From: an uncultured Clostridia bacterium
GTDB lineage: Bacteria; Bacillota; Clostridia; Christensenellales; Aristaeellaceae
DNA length: 5,625 nt
Reading direction: 5' to 3'
NCBI GenBank assembly: GCA_946615495.1
Contig: CAMOHY010000158.1
Location: 1 to 5,625 of the forward strand
The translations under genes were made by a program, and so were the position numbers. Positions 1 through 5,432 of the stretch are shown here, one piece after another (within the stretch, counting starts at the first letter, position 1; each line of letters begins with the position of its first letter). The notes under the pieces were generated by a model. It did no database searches and was not told the origin of the DNA. It worked only from the letters and a program-made list of their open reading frames with translations.

Positions 1-49
1 CGTAAAGCGCAAGAAGAAGGCGGAAGCCGCTCGCAAGCGGAAGTATTGA
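1..49 (+). CDS. rpsU: 30S ribosomal protein S21, C-terminal end only (partial)
   Basis: Only the last 15 residues and the TGA stop (47-49) are inside the window. Reading from base 2 gives VKRKKKAEAARKRKY, which closely matches the basic tail typical of Firmicutes S21 (usually VKRKKKSEAARKRK plus an aromatic residue). S21 is a small protein of about 58 residues in the 30S subunit, near the 3' end of 16S rRNA, where it assists initiation. The gene is closed at once by a strong terminator, so what follows is probably a separate transcription unit. In many Firmicutes rpsU is followed by yqeY; that gene is not here. The call rests on a short but very characteristic tail. Confidence 0.85.
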   Translation, partial: VKRKKKAEAARKRKY

Positions 50-63
50 TCCGTCTTGGCCAG

Positions 64-95
64 AGCCGCCCGGTATGTGCCGGGCGGCTTTTGCT
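64..95 (+). terminator. Rho-independent terminator of rpsU
   Basis: A perfect 9-bp GC-rich stem pairs GCCGCCCGG (65-73) with CCGGGCGGC (80-88) around a 6-base loop, with A64-T89 able to extend it. It is followed by TTTT (89-92). It lies 15 bases after the rpsU stop codon and separates that gene from the SH3 protein gene. Confidence 0.93.
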
Positions 96-119
96 ACATG
101 CGGGTTTATCCTATTTTTT

Positions 120-139
120 CCCGTTTGGGAAGAAACGGG
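120..139. repeat. Small inverted repeat in the leader before the SH3 gene
   Basis: CCCGTTT (120-126) pairs perfectly with AAACGGG (133-139) around a 6-base loop, and T119-A140 can extend it. A T-run lies before it (114-119), not after it, on the + strand, and the minus strand has A's after the hairpin, so it is not a terminator in either direction. It may fold in the 5' untranslated RNA of the SH3 gene if transcription starts upstream. Confidence 0.4.
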
Positions 140-169
140 AGGATTTTACCGTTTTATGGATGATCCCCA

Positions 170-195
170 GCCGGGCCGCGGACGGCGCGCCCGGC
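170..195. repeat. GC-rich inverted repeat just upstream of the SH3 gene ribosome binding site
   Basis: GCCGGGC (170-176) pairs perfectly with GCCCGGC (189-195). An inner CGC (177-179) can pair with GCG (185-187), leaving C188 bulged. It ends 15 bases before the AAGGAGG ribosome binding site (211-217). No U-run follows, so it is not an intrinsic terminator. A structural role in the leader RNA is possible but unproven. Confidence 0.4.
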
Positions 196-223
196 CGGCA
201 TCACACCGTGAAGGAGGCAAAGG

Positions 224-1330
224 ATGATGAAAAGATTTTTGGCGCTGCTGCTCCTTGCGCTTATGCTGCCCTGGTGCGCCCTGGCGCAGGAAGGCACCCT
301 GAACGCAAAAACAGCTACCCGCACCGGCCCCGGCACCCAGTACACCGAGGAAATTGGCACCCTGAACGCGGGCATGCAGCTGCAAGTGATCGCCCAGGTG
401 GATACCGGCACGGCCTGGTACCACGTGGAATTTACCCGCAACGGGAGCACCTACAGGATCTATGTGCTCAAAAACCGCGTTACGGCTGCGGACGAGGTGC
501 CCTATGAAAGCAACGACGGCATTCCGGACACTGTGCTTTCCGACGCAAAAGCCTATTACGGCCCCGGCGAAAGCTACGCCGCCCGTCCCGGCACGGTAAA
601 GGCGGGCACGGAAGTGAAGGTGGCCTGCGTGGAGGGCGAATGGGCCCTGTGCGATTACCGGGAGGACTGGCGCTGGGCCAGGGGCTATTTGCCCGTTTCC
701 AGCCTGATGAACACCCAGGCCGCGCCTTACGCGCCCACCCCGGCCATGGAAGCCCCGGCGCCCTGGAGCCCTCAGCCCGAAGCCACCGCCTGGGATGCCT
801 CTCCTGTATCCGGCCAGGCGCTAACGGCGGATGAATTGCCCTTTATCAACGCTGCTCAGGTGTGCTTCCTCACCGCCGCCACGGATATTTATTCCGGGCC
901 CGGCAATGATTACGCCGTGCAGACCTCCCAGAGCGATCTGGCCTCTCTTGGCATTCTGGGCGCCGGGGTGCGAACCTACGGCCAGGAAAACGGCTGGGCG
1001 CTTATCCGCTATCCCAGCGGCGAACCGGGCGAATACCGCTACGGCTTTGTGCTGCCCGACGCCCTGGCCTCCGCCGACGGCGGCGAGCTGTCCCCAATCG
1101 CCTTCGGCTATGTCCCAGCCGCCGTTCGTGAAAACGTGTACGCGGCGGAGGACCCGGATATCCTGGCCGGCGGCGGCGCGCTCCTGCCCGCGGGCACAGC
1201 CGTAACCGCCCTGGGCTGCCTGAATTCCGATCCCGGCTGGGTCTACTGCGAATTCACCCGCTTTATTGACGGCGCGGGCCAGCAAAGGGTCCGGGGCTTC
1301 CTGCCCGCTCAAGCGCTGCTCGCAAATTAA
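224..1330 (+). CDS. Secreted protein with four SH3-like (SH3b) segments
   Basis: A 368-residue exported protein. The N-terminus has a classical signal peptide: MMKR, a hydrophobic core (residues 5-17) and an ALA cleavage site at 19-21. C18 lies in LPWC, which is not a good lipobox, so signal peptidase I cleavage is more likely than lipidation. Four SH3b-like segments follow, at about 24-88, 100-161, 207-281 and 290-366. The first three share a G-P-G-x-x-Y core (35-40, 113-118, 225-230) that the fourth lacks. A proline/alanine-rich linker (about 166-194) separates the pairs. Bacterial SH3 domains commonly bind peptidoglycan or other surface polymers; no hydrolase or peptidase domain is present, so a binding or scaffold role is inferred. 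AAGGAGG at 211-217 is 6 bases before ATG 224 and 9 before ATG 227, so either methionine could start. The gene has its own downstream terminator. The domain class is fairly secure; the ligand is unknown. Confidence 0.85.
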   Translation: MMKRFLALLLLALMLPWCALAQEGTLNAKTATRTGPGTQYTEEIGTLNAGMQLQVIAQVDTGTAWYHVEFTRNGSTYRIYVLKNRVTAADEVPYESNDGIPDTVLSDAKAYYGPGESYAARPGTVKAGTEVKVACVEGEWALCDYREDWRWARGYLPVSSLMNTQAAPYAPTPAMEAPAPWSPQPEATAWDASPVSGQALTADELPFINAAQVCFLTAATDIYSGPGNDYAVQTSQSDLASLGILGAGVRTYGQENGWALIRYPSGEPGEYRYGFVLPDALASADGGELSPIAFGYVPAAVRENVYAAEDPDILAGGGALLPAGTAVTALGCLNSDPGWVYCEFTRFIDGAGQQRVRGFLPAQALLAN

Positions 1331-1346
1331 TTATTTTTTCTCTCTT

Positions 1347-1377
1347 GGGCCGCAAAGCCGCGGCCCTTTATCTTTTT
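1347..1377 (+). terminator. Rho-independent terminator of the SH3 protein gene
   Basis: A perfect 7-bp stem pairs GGGCCGC (1347-1353) with GCGGCCC (1360-1366) across a 6-base loop. A T-rich tract TTTATCTTTTT (1367-1377) follows. It starts 16 bases after the TAA stop and sits upstream of the peptidase gene, which therefore probably has its own promoter in 1378-1440. I could not identify that promoter convincingly. Confidence 0.9.
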
Positions 1378-1442
1378 GCAGCCAGAAAAAGGATTTTTTC
1401 CGTCAGGAAGCGAATTCTATTTCCAAAAGACTGACAAAACAC

Positions 1443-1448
1443 GGAGGG
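1443..1448 (+). promoter_or_regulatory. Ribosome binding site that fixes the peptidase start
   Basis: GGAGGG lies 9 bases before ATG 1458. The same frame stays open upstream to an ATG at 1266, but that start would overlap the end of the SH3 gene and read through its terminator, and the added residues are not protease-like. The site supports 1458 as the start. Confidence 0.85.
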
Positions 1449-1457
1449 ATACCACCA

Positions 1458-4352
1458 ATGAAAACGCACGACATTCTGCACGGATTTGAAATCGTTCGGG
1501 CGCGGGAAAGCCGGGAATTGAACGGCACCCTGTGGGAAATGCGCCACTTAAAGACCGGGGCGCAGCTGGCCTGGCTGGACAACGGCGAAACCAACAAGCT
1601 TTTCTCCATCGCCTTTAAAACCCTGCCCTGGGACGATACCGGCGTGTTCCACATTCTGGAGCACTCGGTGCTGGGCGGGTCCGAGCATTACCCGGTGAAG
1701 GAGCCCTTTTTGGACCTGCTGAAAAGCTCCATGAACACCTTCCTCAACGCCATGACCTTTGCGGACAAAACCATGTACCCCGTTTCCAGCCGGAACGAGC
1801 AGGACTTTTTGAACCTGACCCACGTGTACCTGGACGCGGTGTTCTGCCCCGCCATTTACCATAACCCCAACATTTTCCGCCAGGAGGGCTGGCATTACGA
1901 GCTGCGCCAGGGCGACGCGGAGCCCACCTTCAAGGGCGTGGTGTTCAACGAAATGAAGGGCGCCTTCGCCTCCGTGAACCGGCTGGCGGACATGGAGCTG
2001 TGCCGCATGCTGTTCCCCGATAACTGCTACGGCTTCGTTTCCGGCGGCGACCCGGAACACATTCCGGACCTGACGCTGGAAAACTTCCTGGCGGCCCACC
2101 GGAAGTTCTATCATCCCTCCAACGCGAAAATCTATCTGGACGGGGCCGTGCCGCTGGACAAGGTGCTGCAGCTGATGGACGAAGAATACCTGAGCAAATA
2201 CGGCCTTTCCTCCCAGACCATCGACATTTCGCCCCAGGCGCCCCTTCCCGCCGCCCAGCGGGTGAAATACTACGAAATCGGCAAGGACGAGGACGAAAAG
2301 CAGAAAGCTCACATCGCCCTGGGCCGCATCGTGGGCACCTGGCAGGACCGGAAAAAGCTGCTGGCCTTCTCCCTGCTGAGCATGTACCTGGCCGATTCCA
2401 ACGAAGCGCCGCTCAAGCGCGCCATCCTGCAAAGCGGGCTGGCCCAGGATATGACCTTGGATGTGGATGACAGCGTGGCCCAGCCCTACAGCATCCTGCA
2501 TATCCGCAATACGGAGCAGGCCAGCCGGGACGAACTGCGCCGCATTATCCGGGAAACGGCGGAAGGGCTGCTGCAAAACGGGCTGGACCGGGAGGAGCTG
2601 GAAGCGGCGCTGAACCAATTGGCCTTCCGCCTCAAGGAAAACCGGGAGCCCGCCGGCTTGATGCGCAACATCACCTGCCTGAATTCCTGGCTCCACGGCG
2701 GCGACCCCATGCAGTATCTGGAATGCGAAGAGGTGCTGGACGAATTGCGCCAGGCCCTGGATACGGATTATTATGAAAACCTGCTGCGGGAAATGCTGCT
2801 GGACGACGCGCACACCGCGGAAGTGGTGCTGCTGCCCTCCAAGACCCTGGGCGGCGAAAAGGCCGCCGCCGAGCAAAACCGCCTGCGCAAAGCGCAAAGC
2901 GCGTGGACGGAGGAGGAGCGCCGGGAAATCATGGCCCAGAACGCATCCCTGGACCAGTGGCAGGCTTCCGAGGACACGCCGGAGGCCCTTGCCACCTTGC
3001 CCACGCTGCCCCTCTCCGCCGTCAGCCCCACCCCGGAATGGGTGGAAACCAAGGAAGCGGAGCATGAGGGCGTGAAGGTGCTGTTCCATCCCGTAGCCTC
3101 CAACGGCATCGTGCACGCCACCCTGGCCTTCTCCCTGGCCGACCAGAGCCTGGACAGCCTGCAGGCCCTTTCCTTCTTAAGCGGCCTCATGGGCCAGCTG
3201 CCCACGGAAAAATATACCGCCGCCCAATTGCAGCGGGAAATCAAAAAGCACATCGGCCACATCCACTTCGGCGTGGTTCCCGTGGCTCTGCCGGGCCAGG
3301 CGGACGAATGCCGCCCCTTCTTCGCCGCCTCCTTCAGCGCCCTGGAGGGCAGCCTGGACAGCGCCGCCGCCCTGATGACGGAGATTCTCCGCCACACCCG
3401 CTTTGACGACGGCCAGCAGATTCGGGATATCCTCAATCAGGCGGCCGACGGCATGTACCGCACCCTGCTTTCCGCGGGCAACAGCATCGCCATGAACCGG
3501 GCCCTGTCCTCCTTCTGCGCCGAGGCCGCCGTGCAGGAAAAAACCGAAGGCTTCGATTACTACCGCTATTTGACCGCCTTCCGGGATGATTTTGACCGGA
3601 AAATCAACGCTTTCCAGGGCTTTGCCAAGGACGCCGTGCAGCGCCTGTTCACCGCCCAGCGCTTGATCCTGAGCGAAACGGCAACGGAGCGACACGCTTC
3701 CCTGCTGTCCTTGGCCGCGGCGCTCCAAGGCGGGAAAGAAAAGCTGCCCGGCGCGTTCACGCTTTCCCTTGAGCCCAACGCGCAAAAGGAAACCATCCTC
3801 ATTCCCGCGGGCGTATCCTTCGCCGCCTCCGCAGGCCATTTGGACCGCTACGGCCAGCAGTTTACCGGCGCGCTCAAGGTGCTGGACGGATTGCTTACCT
3901 ACGGCTACCTGTGGAATGAAGTGCGCGTGAAGGGCGGCGCCTACGGCTGCGGCTTCCGGGCCACGGAGGCCGGCTCCCTGGCCTTCTTCTCCTACCGCGA
4001 TCCCGCGCCCGTGCATTCCCTGAAGGTGTTTGCGGAAACGGCGGATTTCATTCGCGCCTTCTGCGAAAGCGATGAATCGCTGGAAAAATACATTATCAGC
4101 GGCATCGCGGCCACAGAGCCCCTTCTGTCCCCCGCCCAGCAGGGCGCTTTGGCGGACAGGGCTTACATTTCCGGCATGCGGTATGAGGACAAGCTGCGCA
4201 TCCGCCAGGAAATGCTGCAATTGACAAAGGAACAGCTGCTTTCCCTCTGCCCGCTCTTTGAGGCCATGGCCCAGGGCAACGCCCAGTGCATCGTAGGCAA
4301 TGAAAACGCGCTGAAGGAACTGGGGGACGAATGGAAGCAGTATTCGCTGTAA
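1458..4352 (+). CDS. M16C family zinc metallopeptidase (PreP/falcilysin-like insulinase)
   Basis: A 964-residue protein of the length expected for the M16C group (mitochondrial/chloroplast presequence protease PreP, yeast Cym1, falcilysin and bacterial relatives). These cut short unfolded peptides inside a closed two-half chamber. The inverted zinc motif HILEH is at residues 65-69: H65 and H69 are the likely zinc ligands and E68 the catalytic base. E165 in FNEMKGAF is the likely third zinc ligand. The C-terminal half carries the conserved Arg/Tyr pair that contacts substrate, R823 and Y829, in NEVRVKGGAYG. The rough order is: N-terminal catalytic domain 20-250, second domain 260-465, charged helical linker 466-530, M16C-associated region to about 720, and C-terminal domain 730-964. 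There is no signal peptide or membrane segment, so it is probably cytoplasmic and recycles peptides. All key residues are intact, so it should be active. It follows a terminator and is followed 19 bases later by a small membrane-protein gene. Confidence 0.95.
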   Translation: MKTHDILHGFEIVRARESRELNGTLWEMRHLKTGAQLAWLDNGETNKLFSIAFKTLPWDDTGVFHILEHSVLGGSEHYPVKEPFLDLLKSSMNTFLNAMTFADKTMYPVSSRNEQDFLNLTHVYLDAVFCPAIYHNPNIFRQEGWHYELRQGDAEPTFKGVVFNEMKGAFASVNRLADMELCRMLFPDNCYGFVSGGDPEHIPDLTLENFLAAHRKFYHPSNAKIYLDGAVPLDKVLQLMDEEYLSKYGLSSQTIDISPQAPLPAAQRVKYYEIGKDEDEKQKAHIALGRIVGTWQDRKKLLAFSLLSMYLADSNEAPLKRAILQSGLAQDMTLDVDDSVAQPYSILHIRNTEQASRDELRRIIRETAEGLLQNGLDREELEAALNQLAFRLKENREPAGLMRNITCLNSWLHGGDPMQYLECEEVLDELRQALDTDYYENLLREMLLDDAHTAEVVLLPSKTLGGEKAAAEQNRLRKAQSAWTEEERREIMAQNASLDQWQASEDTPEALATLPTLPLSAVSPTPEWVETKEAEHEGVKVLFHPVASNGIVHATLAFSLADQSLDSLQALSFLSGLMGQLPTEKYTAAQLQREIKKHIGHIHFGVVPVALPGQADECRPFFAASFSALEGSLDSAAALMTEILRHTRFDDGQQIRDILNQAADGMYRTLLSAGNSIAMNRALSSFCAEAAVQEKTEGFDYYRYLTAFRDDFDRKINAFQGFAKDAVQRLFTAQRLILSETATERHASLLSLAAALQGGKEKLPGAFTLSLEPNAQKETILIPAGVSFAASAGHLDRYGQQFTGALKVLDGLLTYGYLWNEVRVKGGAYGCGFRATEAGSLAFFSYRDPAPVHSLKVFAETADFIRAFCESDESLEKYIISGIAATEPLLSPAQQGALADRAYISGMRYEDKLRIRQEMLQLTKEQLLSLCPLFEAMAQGNAQCIVGNENALKELGDEWKQYSL

Positions 4353-4371
4353 CAAAAGGAGGAACCAGGAA

Positions 4372-4593
4372 ATGATGCAGCCCAGCAGGCAGGAATATGA
4401 CCAGAAAAAGGAATGGGAGCGCCAGGAACAGCAGGACCATTTCCGCGTAGCCGCAAAAATGATGGAATTTGTGGGCGTGGTGCTGGGCGTTATTACCATT
4501 TTTGTGCTGCTCGCCCTGCTGTTCAGCCTCATTTCCTGGCTTTCTCAGGATATTGCCAGCACCTTTTCCATTCTGCGCACCCGGTTCCAGTAA
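4372..4593 (+). CDS. Small single-pass membrane protein of unknown function
   Basis: A 73-residue protein I do not recognise. Residues 1-30 are hydrophilic and rich in charged residues and glutamine (QKKEWERQEQQ at 11-21), suggesting a short helix. Residues 33-57 are strongly hydrophobic and form one clear membrane helix, and about 16 residues follow, ending RTRFQ. There is no signal cleavage site. AAGGAGG at 4356-4362 is 9 bases before ATG 4372 and 12 before the alternative ATG 4375, favouring the first. It starts 19 bases after the peptidase stop with no terminator between, so the two are probably co-transcribed. The strong ribosome binding site, the operon position and the typical membrane-protein composition support a real gene. 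Whether it works with the peptidase is not shown by the sequence. Confidence 0.75.
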   Translation: MMQPSRQEYDQKKEWERQEQQDHFRVAAKMMEFVGVVLGVITIFVLLALLFSLISWLSQDIASTFSILRTRFQ

Positions 4594-4672
4594 AACTCAT
4601 AACTTAAGCTGTTCTTTAAATCATCACGGCTGAACGGCTGCAAAAGTTTTTTCAAAGGCAAATGCCCCGCAA

Positions 4673-4692
4673 GCCCAGGGCCTTTCCTGGGC
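4673..4692 (+). promoter_or_regulatory. Hairpin just upstream of the UDG ribosome binding site
   Basis: GCCCAGG (4673-4679) pairs perfectly with CCTGGGC (4686-4692) around the loop GCCTTT. No U-run follows, so it does not look like a terminator. It ends 5 bases before the AAGGAGG site (4698-4704). CCTT (4681-4684) could alternatively pair with AAGG (4698-4701), and TCCT (4685-4688) with AGGA (4699-4702), either of which would cover the ribosome binding site. A role in translation control is an inference only. Confidence 0.4.
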
Positions 4693-4697
4693 ATACT

Positions 4698-4704
4698 AAG
4701 GAGG
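4698..4704 (+). promoter_or_regulatory. Ribosome binding site that fixes the UDG start
   Basis: AAGGAGG is 9 bases before ATG 4714. An in-frame GTG at 4705 directly abuts this site and so cannot use it, making ATG 4714 the likely start. That start also places the first cluster cysteine at residue 15, close to the N-terminus as is usual in the family. Confidence 0.85.
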
Positions 4705-4713
4705 GTGCGGACC

Positions 4714-5265
4714 ATGCAGGTATCCTGGGATTCCCTGCACGCGGACATAGAAGCGTGCCAGCGGTGCGGGCTGTGCCGCCACATCCACCATAAGGTGCCC
4801 GGCCAGGGCGACGGCAGCGCCGACCTTATGTTCATCGGGGAAGGGCCGGGCGCGGACGAGGACATGCAGGGCCTGGCCTTCGTGGGCGCGGCGGGCCAGC
4901 TGCTTACCAAAATGATCGCCGCCATCGGCCTTTCGCGGGAGCAGGTGTATATCTGCAATGTGGTCAAATGCCGCCCGCCCCAGAACCGCGCTCCGCAGCC
5001 TGAGGAGGCCGAGGCCTGCCTGCCTTATCTGCGGGCCCAGTTTTCCCTGGTGCGCCCCAAGGTGATCGTGCTCCTGGGCGCCACCGCCGCCAGGGCCGTT
5101 CTGGGCGAAAGCGTGCGCATCACCCGCGACCGGGGAAAATGGGTGGAAAAAAAGGGCGTATGGTTCATGCCCACCTATCACCCCGCCGCCCTGCTGCGGG
5201 ATGAAAGCAAAAAGCGCGACGCCTGGCACGATTTCCAGGCGGTTCAAGCAAAGCTGAAGGAATGA
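4714..5265 (+). CDS. Uracil-DNA glycosylase, family 4, [4Fe-4S] type
   Basis: A 183-residue protein of the normal family 4 (UDGa-type) length. It removes uracil arising in DNA by cytosine deamination or dUTP misincorporation and so starts base excision repair. The four expected iron-sulfur ligands are C15 and C18 (ACQRC), C86 (VKC) and C102 (EAC); C21 is an extra cysteine. Motif I is GEGPGADED at 43-51, with the downstream FVGAAGQLL at 56-64. CNVVKCRPPQNR spans 81-92. Motif II is HPAALLR at 156-162, including the uracil-binding histidine H156. All hallmark motifs are present, so an active enzyme is expected. The 120-base gap before it has a hairpin near the ribosome binding site but no clear promoter or terminator, so read-through from the peptidase unit is possible. 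A second UDG-superfamily gene follows downstream. Confidence 0.95.
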   Translation: MQVSWDSLHADIEACQRCGLCRHIHHKVPGQGDGSADLMFIGEGPGADEDMQGLAFVGAAGQLLTKMIAAIGLSREQVYICNVVKCRPPQNRAPQPEEAEACLPYLRAQFSLVRPKVIVLLGATAARAVLGESVRITRDRGKWVEKKGVWFMPTYHPAALLRDESKKRDAWHDFQAVQAKLKE

Positions 5266-5326
5266 AGCGTTTTAGAAGGAGTGAACAGAGCACAGCGCGC
5301 AGCGTACAGTTTTCGTTTGTTGGAGC

Positions 5327-5344
5327 AAGGGCTTCCGCAGCCTT
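5327..5344. repeat. Inner hairpin 1 of the heptad element (TCCGC loop)
   Basis: AAGG (5327-5330) and CT (5332-5333) pair with AG (5339-5340) and CCTT (5341-5344), with G5331 bulged, leaving the five-base loop TCCGC (5334-5338). It directly abuts inner hairpin 2. Confidence 0.5.
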
Positions 5345-5359
5345 ATATATCCGCTATAT
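5345..5359. repeat. Inner hairpin 2 of the heptad element (TCCGC loop)
   Basis: ATATA (5345-5349) pairs perfectly with TATAT (5355-5359) around TCCGC (5350-5354), the same pentaloop as inner hairpin 1, 16 bases away. The AU-only stem is weak alone. Within the long outer stem the two would make a multi-branch fold. Confidence 0.45.
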
Positions 5360-5432
5360 CAACTGTACTCTGCCCTCTGATAGCTGCACTCTCTATAAAA
5401 CCCTTCGCTTCTCGTTAAAGAGGGGGATTGCT

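Larger units (their letters stand above)
5275..5397. repeat. Heptad-periodic inverted repeat element between the two UDG genes
   Basis: The left arm (5282-5309) is four consecutive 7-base units each ending in CAG, for example AGCACAG at 5289 and CGTACAG at 5303. The right arm (5363-5390) is four 7-base units each beginning with CTG, for example CTGTACT at 5363 and CTGCACT at 5384. Aligned as one hairpin (5309 opposite 5363, 5282 opposite 5390), every CAG faces a CTG and 18 of 28 positions are Watson-Crick, extended inward by T5310-A5362 and T5311-A5361. The innermost part is the strongest: 5299-5311 with 5361-5373 is 12 of 13 paired. One unit further out GAG (5279-5281) faces CTC (5391-5393), also paired. 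The 49-base centre (5312-5360) holds two small hairpins. I know no named family for this; a mobile intergenic repeat or a structured RNA are both possible. The periodicity and pairing are seen directly. Confidence 0.75.

Noticed and set aside
46..507. Open frame of 153 codons across the rpsU terminator and SH3 gene start
   Set aside because: It runs through a strong terminator, overlaps the well-supported SH3 frame, and has no recognisable content.
1392..1422. Promoter for the peptidase gene around TTCTAT (1415-1420)
   Set aside because: No acceptable -35 lies 16-18 bases upstream. A promoter is expected in this gap after the terminator, but I cannot place it.
1266..1457. N-terminal extension of the peptidase starting at ATG 1266
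   Set aside because: It would overlap the SH3 gene and its terminator, the residues are not protease-like, and ATG 1458 has a well-placed GGAGGG.
1548..3116. Long minus-strand open frame of 522 codons
   Set aside because: It is fully antisense to the M16C peptidase, is rich in G, V, Q and H as expected from the complement of a GC-biased gene, and resembles no family.
3177..4532. Minus-strand open frame of 451 codons
   Set aside because: It is antisense to the peptidase and the small membrane gene and has the same shadow composition with no recognisable motif.
4626..4641. Tandem near-repeat of ACGGCTG in the gap before the UDG gene
   Set aside because: There are only two copies of 7 bases with a one-base spacer; this is easily chance.
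4705..4713. GTG start for the UDG gene
   Set aside because: The GTG directly abuts the AAGGAGG site, leaving no spacing; ATG 4714 has the ideal 9 bases.
5320..5348. Sigma-A-like promoter TTGGAG, 17 bases, TTATAT inside the heptad element
   Set aside because: The -10 matches consensus at only 3 of 6 positions and its bases are also explained by the inner hairpins; too weak to call. TATAAA at 5394 has no -35 partner at the right distance.
5282..5390. CRISPR-like or simple tandem repeat array
   Set aside because: Units are only 7 bases with no spacers and low identity outside CAG/CTG, and the two arms are inverted, so it is neither a CRISPR array nor a plain tandem repeat.
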